A stretch of 64,000 nt of DNA, taken from NCBI GenBank assembly GCA_032622095.1, contig CP136062.1, forward strand, positions 7,440,001 through 7,504,000, written 5' to 3'. The translations under genes and the position numbers were made by a program. Source of the DNA: Siphonodentalium dalli. Its lineage: Eukaryota > Mollusca > Scaphopoda > Gadilida > Siphonodentaliidae. Position 1 is the first letter of the stretch. The number at the start of each line of letters is the position of its first letter. This document shows positions 19,990 through 33,599 of this stretch, piece after piece. The notes under the pieces were generated by a model. It did not search any database. It was not told the DNA's origin and worked only from the letters and a program-made list of their open reading frames with translations.

Positions 19990-20798
19990 CTAGGAAACAT
20001 AATTATGAATGGTAATAGCAACCACAACGCGCCGCGAGCGCGTTGTTGCTTTTCAAGTTTAGGCGTGAATGACGTCATTAATTTTTACAATACCATGAAA
20101 CAGCATTTCGACGCGATGAAAATCCGGACAAGAAAAATGGGTTAAAAATCACGTGACTTCCGCTTCGCTTTCGCATAGAATCATGGGAACAATAATATCC
20201 CAAAAAGAAACGGTGTCACAGAATCGGAAGTGGACCAACGGGATGGTTATAAAATTAACAACTTTAGTTTTTCTGAACAATTCCTACGTGATTTTGGCCT
20301 ATAGATTAGTTTCGTTTGACCAATTTCGTTGGTTAGCTGAATAAAATCAGCGAAGACGTCATGACATGGTCCATGACGTCATTTGCGTCATTTGGTGTTG
20401 TGGGCTAGAATCCCGAAAAAATTGGTCTCGGCAGGAAACACTGATTTCACATCAGTATACTAGACTTGGTTGCATTTATAACCATTTTCGCAAAAGATAT
20501 ATGCGAAAATAGCACAAGCAAACGTGCCTGCTTCAGAATCAAATTACCACAGTTGAATAGCCAAGGATGTACCCTTTCCAACAATGTATAGCACGACATC
20601 GTGTGTTGCGCCGATGTTTACTTATGGTGTTTTGTAATAACGATCGCGCCTTAGCTGCGTGTGATTTTCCTCCGGTCAAATTGCTTAGCGAAAAATCCCC
20701 CTAATAGGCGGACAACATATTCAATAAGTTCCCGTCTCGCAACGATTTGGCCTCACAGACATATCAGCGGCTTATCAATTCCTTCGAGATAAATGATA
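19990..20798 (+). mobile_element. dispersed element copy 1, next to the 93-bp satellite
   Basis: The whole stretch has an inverted, interrupted copy at 58270-58590 plus 59490-59950, and its first ~190 bases are also inverted at 40200-40386. One end carries a hairpin (AACGCGC/GCGCGTT near 20025-20045). The other end (about 20798) meets the first unit of the satellite. Words shared with the other copies include GGCGTGAATGACGTCATTA, TTCTGAACAATTCCTACGTG and CCCCCTAATAGGCGGACAAC. No transposase is visible, so it is non-autonomous. Confidence 0.75.
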
Positions 20799-20799
20799 A

Positions 20800-23700
20800 A
20801 TGGGGACCCCTTACTTTAGCAGAAACATGTGATGTTATGATAATATTTGCAGAATTTATATGCCCAGTGACTGTTTTAGTCCAATTAGAACAATGGGGAC
20901 CCCTTAATTTGGCAGAAACATGGGATGTTATGACAATATTTGCAGAACTTATATGCCCAGTGACTGTTTTAATCAAATTAGAACAATGGGGACCCCTTAA
21001 TTTAGCAGAAACATGTGATGTTATGATAATATTTGCAGAATTTATATGCCCAGTGACTGTTTTAGTCCAATTAGAACAATGTGGACCCCTTAATTTGGCA
21101 GAAACATGGGATGTTATGACAATATTTGCAGAATGTATATGCCCAGTGACTGTTTTAGTCTAATTAGTACAACGAGGACACCTTAATTTTGCAGAAACAT
21201 GGGATGTTATGACAATATTTGCAGAATTTATATGCCCAGTGACTGTTTTAGTGCAATTAGAACAATGGTGACCCCTTAATTTGGCAGAAATATGGGATGT
21301 TATGACAATATTTGCAGAATTTATATGCCCAGTGACTGTTTTAGTCTAATTAGAACAATGAGGACACCTTAATTTGGCAGAAACATGGGATGTTTTGACA
21401 ACATTTGCAGAATTTATACATGTATGTCCAGTGACTGTTTTAATCCAAATAGAACAATGGGGACCCCTTACTTTAGCAGAAACATGTGATGTTATGACAA
21501 TATTTGCAGAATTTATATGCCCAGCGACTGTTTTAGTCCAATTAGAACAATGGGGAGTCCTTAATTTAGCAAAAACATGGGATGTTATGACAATATTTGC
21601 AGAATTGATATGCCCAGTGACTGTTTTAATCTAATTAGAACAATGGAGACCCCTTAATTTGGCAGAAACATGTGATGTTATGACAATATTTGCAGAATTT
21701 ATATGCCCAGTGACTGTTTTAGTCTAATTAGAACAATGAGGACACCTTAATTTGGCAGAAACATGGGATGTTTTGACAACATTTGCAGAATTTATACATG
21801 TATGTCCAGTAACTGTTTTAATCCAATTAGAACAATGGGGACCCCTTACTTTAGCAGAAACATGTGATGTTATGATAATATTTGCAGAATTTATATGCCC
21901 AGTGACTGTTTTAGTCCAATTAGAACAATGGGGACCCCCTAATTTGGCAGAAACATGGGATGTTATGACAATATTTGCAGAACTTATATTCCCAGTGACT
22001 GTTTTAATCAAATTAGAACAATGGGGACCCCTTAATTTAGCAGAAACATGTGATGTTATGATAATATTTGCAGAATTTATATGCCCAGTGACTGTTTTAG
22101 TCCGATTAGAACAATGTGGACCCCTTAATTTGGCAGAAACATGGGATGTTATGACAATATTTGCAGAATGTATATGCCCAGTGACTGTTTTAGTCTAATT
22201 AGTACAACGAGGACACCTTAATTTTGCAGAAACATGGGATGTTATGACAATATTTGCAGAATTTATATGCCCAGTGACTGTTTTAATCCAATTAGAACTA
22301 TGGAGACCCCTTAATTTGGCAAAAACATGGGATGTTATGACAATATTTGCAGAATTGATATGCCCAGTGACTGTTTTAATCTAATTAGAACAATGGAGAC
22401 CCCTTAATTTGGCAGAAACATGTGATGTTATGACAATATTTGCAGAATTTATATGCCCAGTGACTGTTTTAGTCCAATTATATCAATGGGGACACCTTAA
22501 TTTGGCAGAAGCATAGTATGTTATGACAATATTTGAAGAATTTATATGCCCATTGACTGTTTTAATCCAATTAGAACAATGGGAACCCCTTAATTTGGCA
22601 GAAACATGGGATATTATGACAATATTTGCAAAATGTATATGCCCAGTGACTGTTTTAATCCAATTAGAACAATGGAGACCCCTTAATTTGGCAGAAACAT
22701 GTGATGTTATGACAATATTTACAGAATTGATATGCCCAGTGACTGTTTTATTCCAATTAGATCAATGGGGACCCCTTAATTTGGCAGAAACATGGGGTGT
22801 TATTAGTGTTATGACAATATTTGCAGAATTGATATGCACAGTGACTGTTTTAGTCCAATTAGAACAATGGAGACCCCTTAATTTGGCAGAAACATGGGAT
22901 GTTATGACAATATTTGCAGAATTGATATGCCCAGTGACTGTTTTAGTCCAATTAGAACAATGGGGACCCATTACTTTAGCAGAAACATATGATGTTATGA
23001 TAATATTTGCAGAATTTATATTCCCAGTGACTGTTTTAGTCCAATTAGAACAATGGGGACCCCTTAATTTGGCAGAAACATGGGATGTTATGACAATATT
23101 TGCAGAATGTATATGCCCAGTGACTGTTTTAATCTAATTAGTACAACGAGGACACCTTAATTTTGCAGAAACATGGGATGTTATGACAATATTTGCAGAA
23201 TTTATATGCCCAGTGACTGTTTTAGTGCAATTAGAACAATGGTGACCCCTTAATTTGGCAGTAATATGGGATGTTATGACAATATTTGCAGAATTTATAT
23301 GCCCAGTGACTGTTTTAGTCTAATTAGAACAATGAGGACACCTTAATTTGGCAGAAACATGGGATGTTTTGACAACATTTGCAGAATTTATACATGTATT
23401 TCCAGTGACTGTTTTAATCCAATTAGAACAATGGGGACCCCTTACTTTAGCAGAAACATGTGATGTTATGACAATATTTGCAGAATTTATATGCCCAGCG
23501 ACTGTTTTAGTCCAATTAGAACAATGGGGAGTCCTTAATTTGGCAAAAACATGGGATGTTATGACAATATTTGCAGAATTGATATGCCCAGTGACTGTTT
23601 TAATCTAATTAGAACAATGGAGACCCCTTAATTTGGCAGAAACATGTGATGTTATGACAATATTTGCAGAATTTATATGCCCAGTGACTGTTTTAGTCCA

Positions 23701-26700
23701 ATTATATCAATGGGGACACCTTAATTTGGCAGAAGCATAGGATGTTATGACAATATTTGAAGAATTTATATGCCCATTGACTGTTTTAGTCCAATTAGAA
23801 CAATGGGAACCCCTTAATTTGGCAGAAACATGGGATATTATGACAATATTTGCAAAATGTATATGCCCAGTGACTGTTTTAATCCAATTAGAACTATGGA
23901 GACCCCTTAATTTGGCAGAAACATGTGATGTTATGACAATATTTGCAGAATTGATATGCCCAGTGACTGTTTTATTCCAATTAGATCAATGGGGACCCCT
24001 TAATTTGGCAGAAACATGGGGTGTTATCAGTGTTATGACAATATTTGCAGAATTGATATGCCCATTGACTGTTTTAATCCAATTAGAACAACAACGCCCC
24101 TTAATTTAGCAGAAACATGGGATATTATGACAATATTTGCAAAAATGTATATGCCCAGTGAATGTTTTAATCCAATTAGAACAATGGAGACCCCTTAATT
24201 TGGCAGAAACATGTGATGTTATGACAATATTTACAGAATTGATATGCCCAGTGACTGTTTTATTCCAATTAGATCAATGGGGACCCCTTAATTTGGCAGA
24301 AACATGGGGTGTTATTAGTGTTATGACAATATTTGCAGTATTGATATGCACAGTGACTGTTTTAGTCCAATTAGAACAATGGAGACCCCTTAATTTGGCG
24401 GAAACATGGGATGTTATGACAATATTTGCAGAATTGATATGCCCAGTGACTGTTTTAGTCCAATTAGAACAATGGGGACCCATTACTTTAGCAGAAACAT
24501 GTGATGTTATGACAATATTTGCAGAATTTATATGCTCAGTGACTGTTTTAGTCCAATTAGAACAATGGGGAGTCCTTAATTTGGCAGAAACATGTGATGT
24601 TATGACAATATTTGCAGAATTTATATGCCCAGTGACTGTTTTAGTCCAATTATATCAATGGGGACACCTTAATTTGGCAGAAGCATGGGATGTTATGACA
24701 ATATTTGAAGAATTTATATGCACAGTGACTGTTTTAGTCCAATTGGAACAATGGGGACCCCTTAATTAGGCAGAAACATGGGATGTTATGACAATATTTG
24801 CAGAATGTACAATGTATATGCCCAGTGACTGTTTTAGTCTAATTAGTACAACGAGGACACCTTAATTTGGCAGAAACATGGGATGTCATGACAATATTTG
24901 CAGAATTTATATGCCCAGTGACTGTTTTAGTGCAATTAGAACAATGGGGACCCCTTAATTTGGCAGAAATATGGGATGTTATGACAATATTTGCAGAATT
25001 TATATGCCCAGTGACGGTTTTAGTCTAATTAGAACAATGAGGACACCTTAATTTGGCAGAAACATGGGATGTTATGACAACATTTGCAGAATTTATACAT
25101 GTATGTCCAGTGACTGTTTTAATCCAATTAGAACAATGGGGACCCATTACTTTAGCAGAAACATGTGATGTTATGACAATATTTGCAGAATTTATATGCC
25201 CAGTGACTGTTTTAGTCCAATTAGAACAATGGGGAGTCCTTAATTTGGCAAAAACATGGGATGTTATGACAATATTTGCAGAATTGATATGCCCAGTGAC
25301 TGTTTTAATCTAATTAGAACAATGGAGACCCCTTAATTTGGCAGAAACATGTGATGTTATGACAATATTTGCAGAATTTATATGCCCAGTGACTGTTTTA
25401 GTCCAATTATATCAATGGGGACACCTTAATTTGGCAGAAGCATGGGATATTAAGACAAAATTTGCAAAATGTATATGCCCAGTGACTGTTTTAATCCAAT
25501 TAGAACAATGGAGACCCCTTAATTTGGCAGAAACATGTGATGTTATGACAATATTTGCAGAATTGATATGCCCAGTGACTGTTTTATTCCAATTAGATCA
25601 ATGGGGACCCCTTAATTTGGCAGAAACATGGGTGTTATCAGTGTTATGACAATATTTGCAGAATTGATATGCCCATTGACTGTTTTAATCCAATGAGAAC
25701 AACGGGGCACCTTAATTTAGCAGAAACATGGGATATTATGACAATATTTGCAAAAATGTATATGCCCAGTGACTGTTTTAATCCAATTAGATCAATGGGG
25801 ACCCCTTAATTTGGCAGAAACATGGGGTGTTATGACAATATTTGCAGAATTGATATGCCCAGTGACTGTCGTAATCCCATTAGAAGAATGGGGACCCCTT
25901 AATTTGGCAGAAACATGGGATGTTATGACAATATTTGCAGAATTTATATGCCCAGTGACTGTTTTAGTCCAACTAGAACAATGGGGACCCCTTAATTTGG
26001 CAGAAACATGGGATGTTATGACAATATTTGCAGAACTTATATGCACAGTGACTGTTTTAATCAAATTAGAACAATGGGGACCCCTTAATTTAGCAGAAAC
26101 ATGTGATGTTATGATAATATTTGCAGAATTTATATGCCCAGTGACTGTTTTAGTCCAATTAGAACAATGGGGACCCCTTAATTTGGCAGAAACATGGGAT
26201 GTTATGACAATATTTGCAGAATGTATATGCCCAGTGACTGTTTTAGTCTAATTAGTACAACGAGGACACCTTAATTTTGCAGAAACATGGGATGTTATGA
26301 CAATATTTGCAGAATTTATATGCCCAGTGACTGTTTTAGTGCAATTAGAACAATGTGGACCCCTTAATTTGGCAGAAACATGGGATGTTATGACAATATT
26401 TGCAGAATGTATATGCCCAGTGACTGTTTTAGTCTAATTAGTACAACGAGGACACCTTAATTTTGCAGAAACATGGGATGTTATGACAATATTTGCAGAA
26501 TTTATATGCCCAGTGACTGTTTTAGAGCAATTAGAACAATGGTGACCCCTTAATTTGGCAGAAATATGGGATGTTATGACAATATTTGCAGAATTTATAT
26601 GCCCAGTGACTGTTTTAGTCTAATTAGAACAATGAGGACACCTTAATTTGGCAGAAACATGGGATGTTTTGACAACATTTGCAGAATTTATACATGTATG

Positions 26701-29700
26701 TCCAGTGACTGTTTGAATCCAATTAGAACAATGGGGACCCCTTACTTTAGCAGAAACATGTGATGTTATGACAATATTTGCAGAATTTATATGCCCAGCG
26801 ACTGTTTTAGTCCAATTAGAACAATGGGGAGTCCTTAATTTGGCAAAAACATCTGATGTTATGACAATATTTGCAGAATTGATATGCCCAGTGACTGTTT
26901 TAATCTAATTATAACAATGGAGACCCCTTAATTTGGCAGAAACATGTGATGTTATGACAATATTTGCAGAATTTATATGCCCAGTGACTGTTTTAGTCCA
27001 ATTATATCAATGGGGACACCTTAATTTGGCAGAAGCATAGGATGTTATGACAATATTTGAAGAATTTATATGCCCATTGACTGTTTTAATCCAATTAGAA
27101 CAATGGGAATCCCTTAATTTAGCAGAAACATTGGATATTATGACAATATTTGCAAAAATGTATATGCCCAGTGACTGTTTTAATCCAATTAGAACAATGG
27201 AGACCCCTTAATTTGGCAGAAACATGTGATGTTATGACAATATTTACAGAATTGATATGCCCAGTGACTGTTTTATTCCAATTAGATCAATGGGGACCCC
27301 TTAATTTGGCAGAAACATGGGGTGTTATTAGTGTTATAACAATATTTGCAGAATTGATATGCACAGTGACTGTTTTAGTCCAATTAGAACAATGGAGACC
27401 CCTTAATTTTGCAGAAACATGGGATGTTATGACAATATTTGCAGAATTGATATGCCCAGTGACTGTTTTAGTCCAATTAGAACAATGGGGACCCATTACT
27501 TTAGCAGAAACATGTGATGTTATGATAATATTTGCAGAATTTATATGCCCAGTGACTGTTTTAGTCCAATTAGAACAATGGGGACCCCTTAATTTGGCAG
27601 AAACATGGGATGTTATGACAATATTTGCAGAATGTATATGCCCAGTGACTGTTTTAATCTAATTAGTACAACGAGGACACCTTAATTTTGCAGAAACATG
27701 GGATGTTATGACAATATTTGCAGAATTTATATGCCCAGTGACTGTTTTAGTGCAATTAGAACAATGGTGACCCCTTAATTTGGCAGAAATATGGGATGTT
27801 ATGACAATATTTGCAGAATTTATATGCCCAGTGACTGTTTTAGTCTAATTAGAACAATGAGGACACCTTAATTTGGCAGAAACATGGGATGTTTTGACAA
27901 CATTTGCAGAATTTATACATGTATGTCCAGTGACTGTTTTAATCCAATTAGAACAATGGGGACCCCTTACTTTAGCAGAAACATGTGATGTTATGACAAT
28001 ATTTGCAGAATTTATATGCCCAGCGACTGTTTTAGTCCAATTAGAACAATGGGGAGTCCTTAATTTGGCAAAAACATGGGATGTTATGACAATATTTGCA
28101 GAATTGATATGCCCAGTGACTGTTTTAATCTAATTAGAACAATGGAGACCCCTTAATTTGGCAGAAACATGTGATGTTATGACAATATTTGCGGAATTTA
28201 TATGCCCAGTGACTGTTTTAGTCCAATTATATCAATGGGGACACCTTAATTTGGCAGAAGCATAGGATGTTATGACAATATTTGAAGAATTTATATGCCC
28301 ATTGACTGTTTTAATCCAATTAGAACAATGGGAACCCCTTAATTTGGCAGAAACATGGGATATTATGACATTATTTGCAAAATGTATATGCCCAGTGACT
28401 GTTTTAATCCAATTAGAACAATGGAGACCCCTTAATTTGGCAGAAACATGTGATGTTATGACAATATTTGCAGAATTGATATGCCCAGTGACTGTTTTAT
28501 TCCAATTAGATCAATGGGGACCCCTTAATTTGGCAGAAACATGGGGTGTTATCACTGTTATGACAATATTTGCAGAATTGATAGGCCCATTGACTGTTTT
28601 AATCCAATTAGAACAACAACGCCCCTTAATTTAGCAGAAACATGGGATATTATGACAATATTTGCAAAAATGTATATGCCCAGTGACTGTTTTAATCCAA
28701 TTAGAACAATGGAGACCCCTTAATTTGGCAGAAACATGTGATGTTATGACAATATTTACAGAATTGATATGCCCAGTGACTGTTTTATTCCAATTAGATC
28801 AATGGGGACCCCTTAATTTGGCAGAAACATGGGGTGTTATTAGTGTTATGACAATATTTGCAGAATTGATATGCACAGTGACTGTTTTAGTCCAATTAGA
28901 ACAATGGAGACCCCTTAATTTGGCAGAAACATGGGATGTTATGACAATATTTGCAGAATTGATATGCCCAGTGACTGTTTTAGTCCAATTAGAACAATGG
29001 GGACCCCTTAATTTGGCAGAAACATGGGATGTTATGACAATATTTGCAGAATTTATATGCCCAGTGACTGTTTTAGTCTAATTAGAACAATGAGGACACC
29101 TTAATTTGGCAGAAACATTGGATGTTATGACAATATTTGCAGAATTGATATGCACAGTGACTGTCTTAATCCCATTAGAAGAATGGGCCCCTTAATTTGG
29201 CAGAAACATGGGATGTTATGACAATATTTGCAGAACTTATATGCCCAGTGACTGTTTTAGTCCAATTAGAACATTGGGGACCCCTTAATTTGGCAGAAAC
29301 ATGGGATGTTATGACAATATTTGCAGAACTTATATGCCCAGTGACTGTTTTTTAGTCCAATTAGAACAATGGGGACCCCTTAATTTGGCAGAAACATGGG
29401 ATGTTATCTGATGTTATGACAATATTTGCAGAATTTATATGCCCAGTGACTGTTTTAGTCCAATTAGAACAATGGGGACCCCTTAATTTGGCAGAAACAT
29501 GGGATGTTATGACAATATTTGCAGAATGTATATGCCCAGTGACTGTTGTAGTCTAATTAGTACAACGAGGACACCTTAATTTGGCAGAAACATGGGATGT
29601 TATGACAATATTTGCAGAATTTATATGCCCAGTGACTGTTTTAGTGCAATTAGAACAATGGTGACCCCTTAATTTGGCAGAAATATGGGATGTTATGACA

Positions 29701-30143
29701 ACAATTGCAGAATTTATACATGTATGTCCAGTGACTGTTTTAATCCAATTAGAACAATGGGGACCCCTTACTTTAGCAGAAACATGTGATGTTATGACAA
29801 TATTTGCAGAATTTATATGCCCAGTGACTGTTTTAATCTAATTAGAACAATGGGGACCCCTTAATTTGGCAGAAACATGGGGTGTTATCAGTGTTATGAC
29901 AATATTTGCAGAATTGATATGCCCATTGACTGTTTTAACCCAATTAGAACAACGGGGCCCCTTAATTTAGCAGAAACATGGGATATTATGACAATATTTG
30001 CAAAAATGTATTTGCCCAGTGACTGTTTTAATCCAATTAGAACAATGGAGACCCCTTAATTTGGCAGAAACATGTGATGTTATGACAATATTTACAGAAT
30101 TGATATGCCCAGTGACTGTTTTATTCCAATTAGAACAATGGAG
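20800..30143. repeat. satellite array, 93-bp unit, about 100 copies (9.3 kb)
   Basis: Unit: GGGGACCCCTTAATTTGGCA, then GAAACATGGGATGTTATGAC, then AATATTTGCAGAATTTATAT, then GCCCAGTGACTGTTTTAGTC, then CAATTAGAACAAT. Because 93 is 31 codons, open frames persist through many units on both strands, up to 210 residues. On the plus strand they are ended by a recurring CAA-to-TAA change in the CCAATTAG segment and by occasional single-base indels. Variant units carry +9 (ATTAGTGTTATG region) or +6 (TACATGTATGTCC region) insertions. Higher-order structure is clear. There is no start-site context, splice signal or known domain, so I treat it as satellite and not as genes. Confidence 0.95.
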
Positions 30144-31000
30144 ATCGGGAGTACTACCGGTACTACATGTACATACTGAGAATGTATGATTATGTTGTGT
30201 GCCAGTGTGAATATATTTATATACATGTACATGTACCCGTAATGGTGTGAAATCCCATCCCCCCACCCAGCCCCACCAAGAAAAATATTTCAAAGTAATA
30301 TACCGTACATGTACATATGTATCTGCATGTAGATTCCAAACTCACCCAGCCCCAACAAGAAAAATATTTCAAAGTAATATACATATGTATCTAGATTCCA
30401 AACTCTTCATGTCTATTGTACTTGGTATACCTTATACAAATGTACATGTAACTTATATACTTATCTGCTAAAAGATCTGCCAGTTATTCTTTCTTCAGAG
30501 ACAACAGTGCACTGGATTCGTATACCGGTATACTGGTAATAATATCTGAAATACCAAAGAGAAGGTGCTGTTGTGTACGCATGCTACTGGTACATGTACA
30601 TGAGGAACCTTATGAATATTCCATCTAAATATTCATTTACTGGTATATCAAGACGATTCAAGAGCTCTGACAAAGTTAAGAGACATTAAAGCATGACAGG
30701 CACATATCAAATTCTGGATGTGTCATTCTGATGAATACTAGTACATGTAATGTATATACCGGTATACATGAACATGTATGTTAAACCTTAAGGTACATGT
30801 ACATTATTGTAATCAGATGATACCCGGTACATGTATACAGGTACATGTACATGTACTGTACATTAAATCTGTTGTCGGGACATACTGGTGTGAACACATG
30901 TACATGTATGATACTGCTATCAGTATATGAAAGAGAAGTCATTTGTCACATGGACATAGAGAAAGATGGAGAAGATGTCTAACTGCCCCAGTTTCCTGTA
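30144..31000. other. no gene; TACATGTA-rich DNA and a short direct repeat
   Basis: Dense in TACATGTA, ACATGTAC and ACCGGTAT. CCCAGCCCCACCAAGAAAAATATTTCAAAGTAATATAC-type text is duplicated (about 30268-30305 and 30346-30381). No exon seen. Confidence 0.5.
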
Positions 31001-31009
31001 ATTCATGGA

Positions 31010-31420
31010 GCACGAACAAAGCATGAATATTCATGGTTATTCATGAATATTCATTCTTTATTCATGATTCATATTCATGGTTATGCTTGTTCATGGTTAA
31101 TCATGGTTTTAAAGGCTGAATTAGCATGAATATATATGAACTTTTGGAAATAGTAAATTTTGCAGGTTTATAAGGTAGGAAAAAGTGTGGATAAGCATGA
31201 ATTATTGCAAACATTAAATTATAATAGCCATGGACGTATGAATAAGCATGAATAAACATGAATGTATTAATGGATTTATATATAATAGTTTTTGTATATA
31301 TTTTGAGTAAGAAATGTTGGCAAGTCTAATGTAGCGTGTTTAACATTTAAAATTTTAAATACAAATAGGATAGGAATTTTATATCATGAATAACCATGAA
31401 TATTTTAAGTCTAATATTTA
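31010..31420. repeat. low-complexity ATTCATG-type repeats
   Basis: Irregular arrays of CATGAATATTCATGGTTATT and related words, self-complementary and thus alike on both strands. The same word family is amplified at 33190-33590. Confidence 0.65.
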
Positions 31421-31669
31421 ATAAAAAAAATTCTGGAATTCATCCTTCCTTGAACAATAAGCAATTATAACAATCAAATCAGACCAGACTGTGTTTACTA
31501 ATTAAAGATGGATTATCCCTTCGTAAACAGTCGTAAACACGTTTTATATATTTTGCGGTATTAAGTAATAATGTCGAAGACACCTGTCTGGAAATGCTTC
31601 TATCAATTAATATTCATTTTATATAAATATTTTCTTATATGATGATAAGGAAGTTGACATATATAATTC

Positions 31670-31880
31670 CCTTATCGAAATGGTTGTTTGCTGCAAGTTA
31701 GCGGCAAATGTGCGGCATGTTTGCAGCAAATGGTTTGTTCGCAGAAAGTCAATTGCACATATTCGCAGATCTTTGCCGCAAACTTTTTGTTTGCAGTAAA
31801 TTTTGTTAATGTTTGCTGAAACTTTGCAGAAAATTTAGATTCGAGGCAAACCATTCGTAATAAGTTCACAGTAAATTTTA
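31670..31880. repeat. degenerate TTTGC(A/G)GCAAA-type repeats
   Basis: Loosely repeated blocks such as TTTGCTGCAAGTT, GTTTGCAGCAAATGG and GTTCGCAGAAAG, with no fixed period. Probably an eroded short tandem repeat. Confidence 0.35.
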
Positions 31881-33185
31881 TATTAGTTTCAAGTTCGCAG
31901 TTAGTGCATTGGAATCTTTGTTCGCCACATGTGCGTTTTAAACTTTGAATATTTCAATTTTGTTTTCACCATATATTTGTTTAAAGTTTGTGTTTGATAA
32001 TTTGCATCATTAATTTCAACATAATGCACAGCAAAATAAATCAATTCTGTGTGAAACACCGTGGTAACATGTGATTTACCGTGGGGACATTTTTCCTAAT
32101 TTCGGGGGCTGATTATTTTTTTTAAATTCCGATCTAACAAGCGATGGATTATGCAATTTATGGACAACAAAATTCAAAATAATGTTTTTAAAAGGTTCAA
32201 TACCCCATGTGGCTTTATCAGTTCTTTTATCGAATAGCTTTATTGTCGCGATCCTGGGTTTATAATCATGAAAACAAATCAAATATATCGTGGGGGGATG
32301 TGCCTTTGAAATCGAAAGTAATAAATTTAAAAGTGAAAAACGGGAACGGGAACTGGAATATGGAATTGAGTCATACAAAATGTGCGACGTTTTAGATATA
32401 TCATTTATTAATATAATGCCAATGTAAATCATTGTTTGTATATATTTTGTGTAGAAATAATCCTGATGAAGCAAAATACCCATAAAACAACCTCAACGAT
32501 CCGTTTCTTTCTGCAAGCCGCTTTTTTAAACAGGCGAAATTTTGCGCGGTCAAAATTACTCTAATTTTCAAAATTGAAAACCGTCGCACACAATCAGTGG
32601 ATCTGTTGAACTTCAGGGAACTTTGAGGAATATAATTATATGGAATATGATTATTATGACAGTGTGTGCACATCGTAAAACTATAAAATTGGAATACCGT
32701 AATCATTCTTCGTCATTATTATGTGAAGCCTTGAAGGCAATACTAGTACTAGTAGTGCTGTTTACAATACATCCAAATTTCAATTCGAAGTGAGATGGTG
32801 TCTTGACACGGAAACCGGCGAGCTCGCCGATTTTGAATGGGATGAACAGTGGAGACTGAATAGGAAAATTCAATGACCATGAAATTCGGATTCAGTTGAT
32901 CAACCATGAAATTCCAGTGATTTCAGCTGGTGATGTTCCATATGCATTCAAGTATATTAGGATCTAGGCCAGCCCATGCCGACCTGTGTCGTTTTCGTAC
33001 TGAAGTTCTGATGGCGATGCCACTGCAGTGCAGGTGACAGTACTGACGTACAAACTTAAATTGTGTAAAACTGCTAGTTCTATATGATGCATCTGTATAG
33101 AAGTTGTTGTTATCGACCAAAACAGAACAATTATATTACTGTATGTGGAAACCAGCAGACGTTTTGTATCTTTCATACTTAAAAA
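31881..33185. other. no gene seen
   Basis: Mixed AT-rich unique DNA. Minus-strand open frames at 32076-32483 and 32401-32706 lack any recognisable motif, start context or splice edges. Confidence 0.4.
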
Positions 33186-33189
33186 CATT

Positions 33190-33590
33190 TGACATGGTTG
33201 GGGAATATTCATCAACCATGAATATCCATGGTTATTAACCATGAATATCTATGGTTATTCATGGTATCTATGGTTATTCATGGATATCTACATGTATGGT
33301 TATTAACCATGGATATCTATGGTTATTCATGGATATCTATGGTTATTCATGGTTATCTACATGTATGGTTATTAACCATGGATATCTATGGTTATTCATG
33401 GATATTCATTGTTCATGGATATTCATGGACCATGGATATTCATGGACCATGAATATGGGCCATTTAACAACCACGAATATCCATGAATATCCATGGTTAA
33501 AAAGTATGAATAACCATGAATATTCATGGTTAAATAACCATGGTTATTCATGAATTATCCTTGAATAACCATGAATAATTCATGGTCAGG
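33190..33590. repeat. 12-16-bp palindromic-word array (GGATATTCATGGTTATT)
   Basis: Imperfect tandem copies of ATGGTTATTCATGGATATCT and its complement, with CTACATGTATGGTTATTAACC spaced twice within. Most words are their own near-complements, so the region can form many alternative hairpins. Frames through it (up to 100 residues) are artefacts of the repeat. Confidence 0.8.
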
Positions 33591-33599
33591 AAACTGGTC

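Noticed and set aside
20747-29081. Numerous open frames of 86-210 residues on both strands
   Set aside because: They are products of a 93-bp tandem repeat whose length is a multiple of three. Starts and stops fall at arbitrary repeat positions and both strands are equally open.
20800-30143. Regularly spaced repeats suggesting a CRISPR array
   Set aside because: The whole 93-bp unit is repeated without unique spacers, in a eukaryotic context with no cas genes.
32076-32706. Two minus-strand frames of 101 and 135 residues
   Set aside because: No recognisable domain, no splice or promoter context, and composition typical of AT-rich noncoding DNA.
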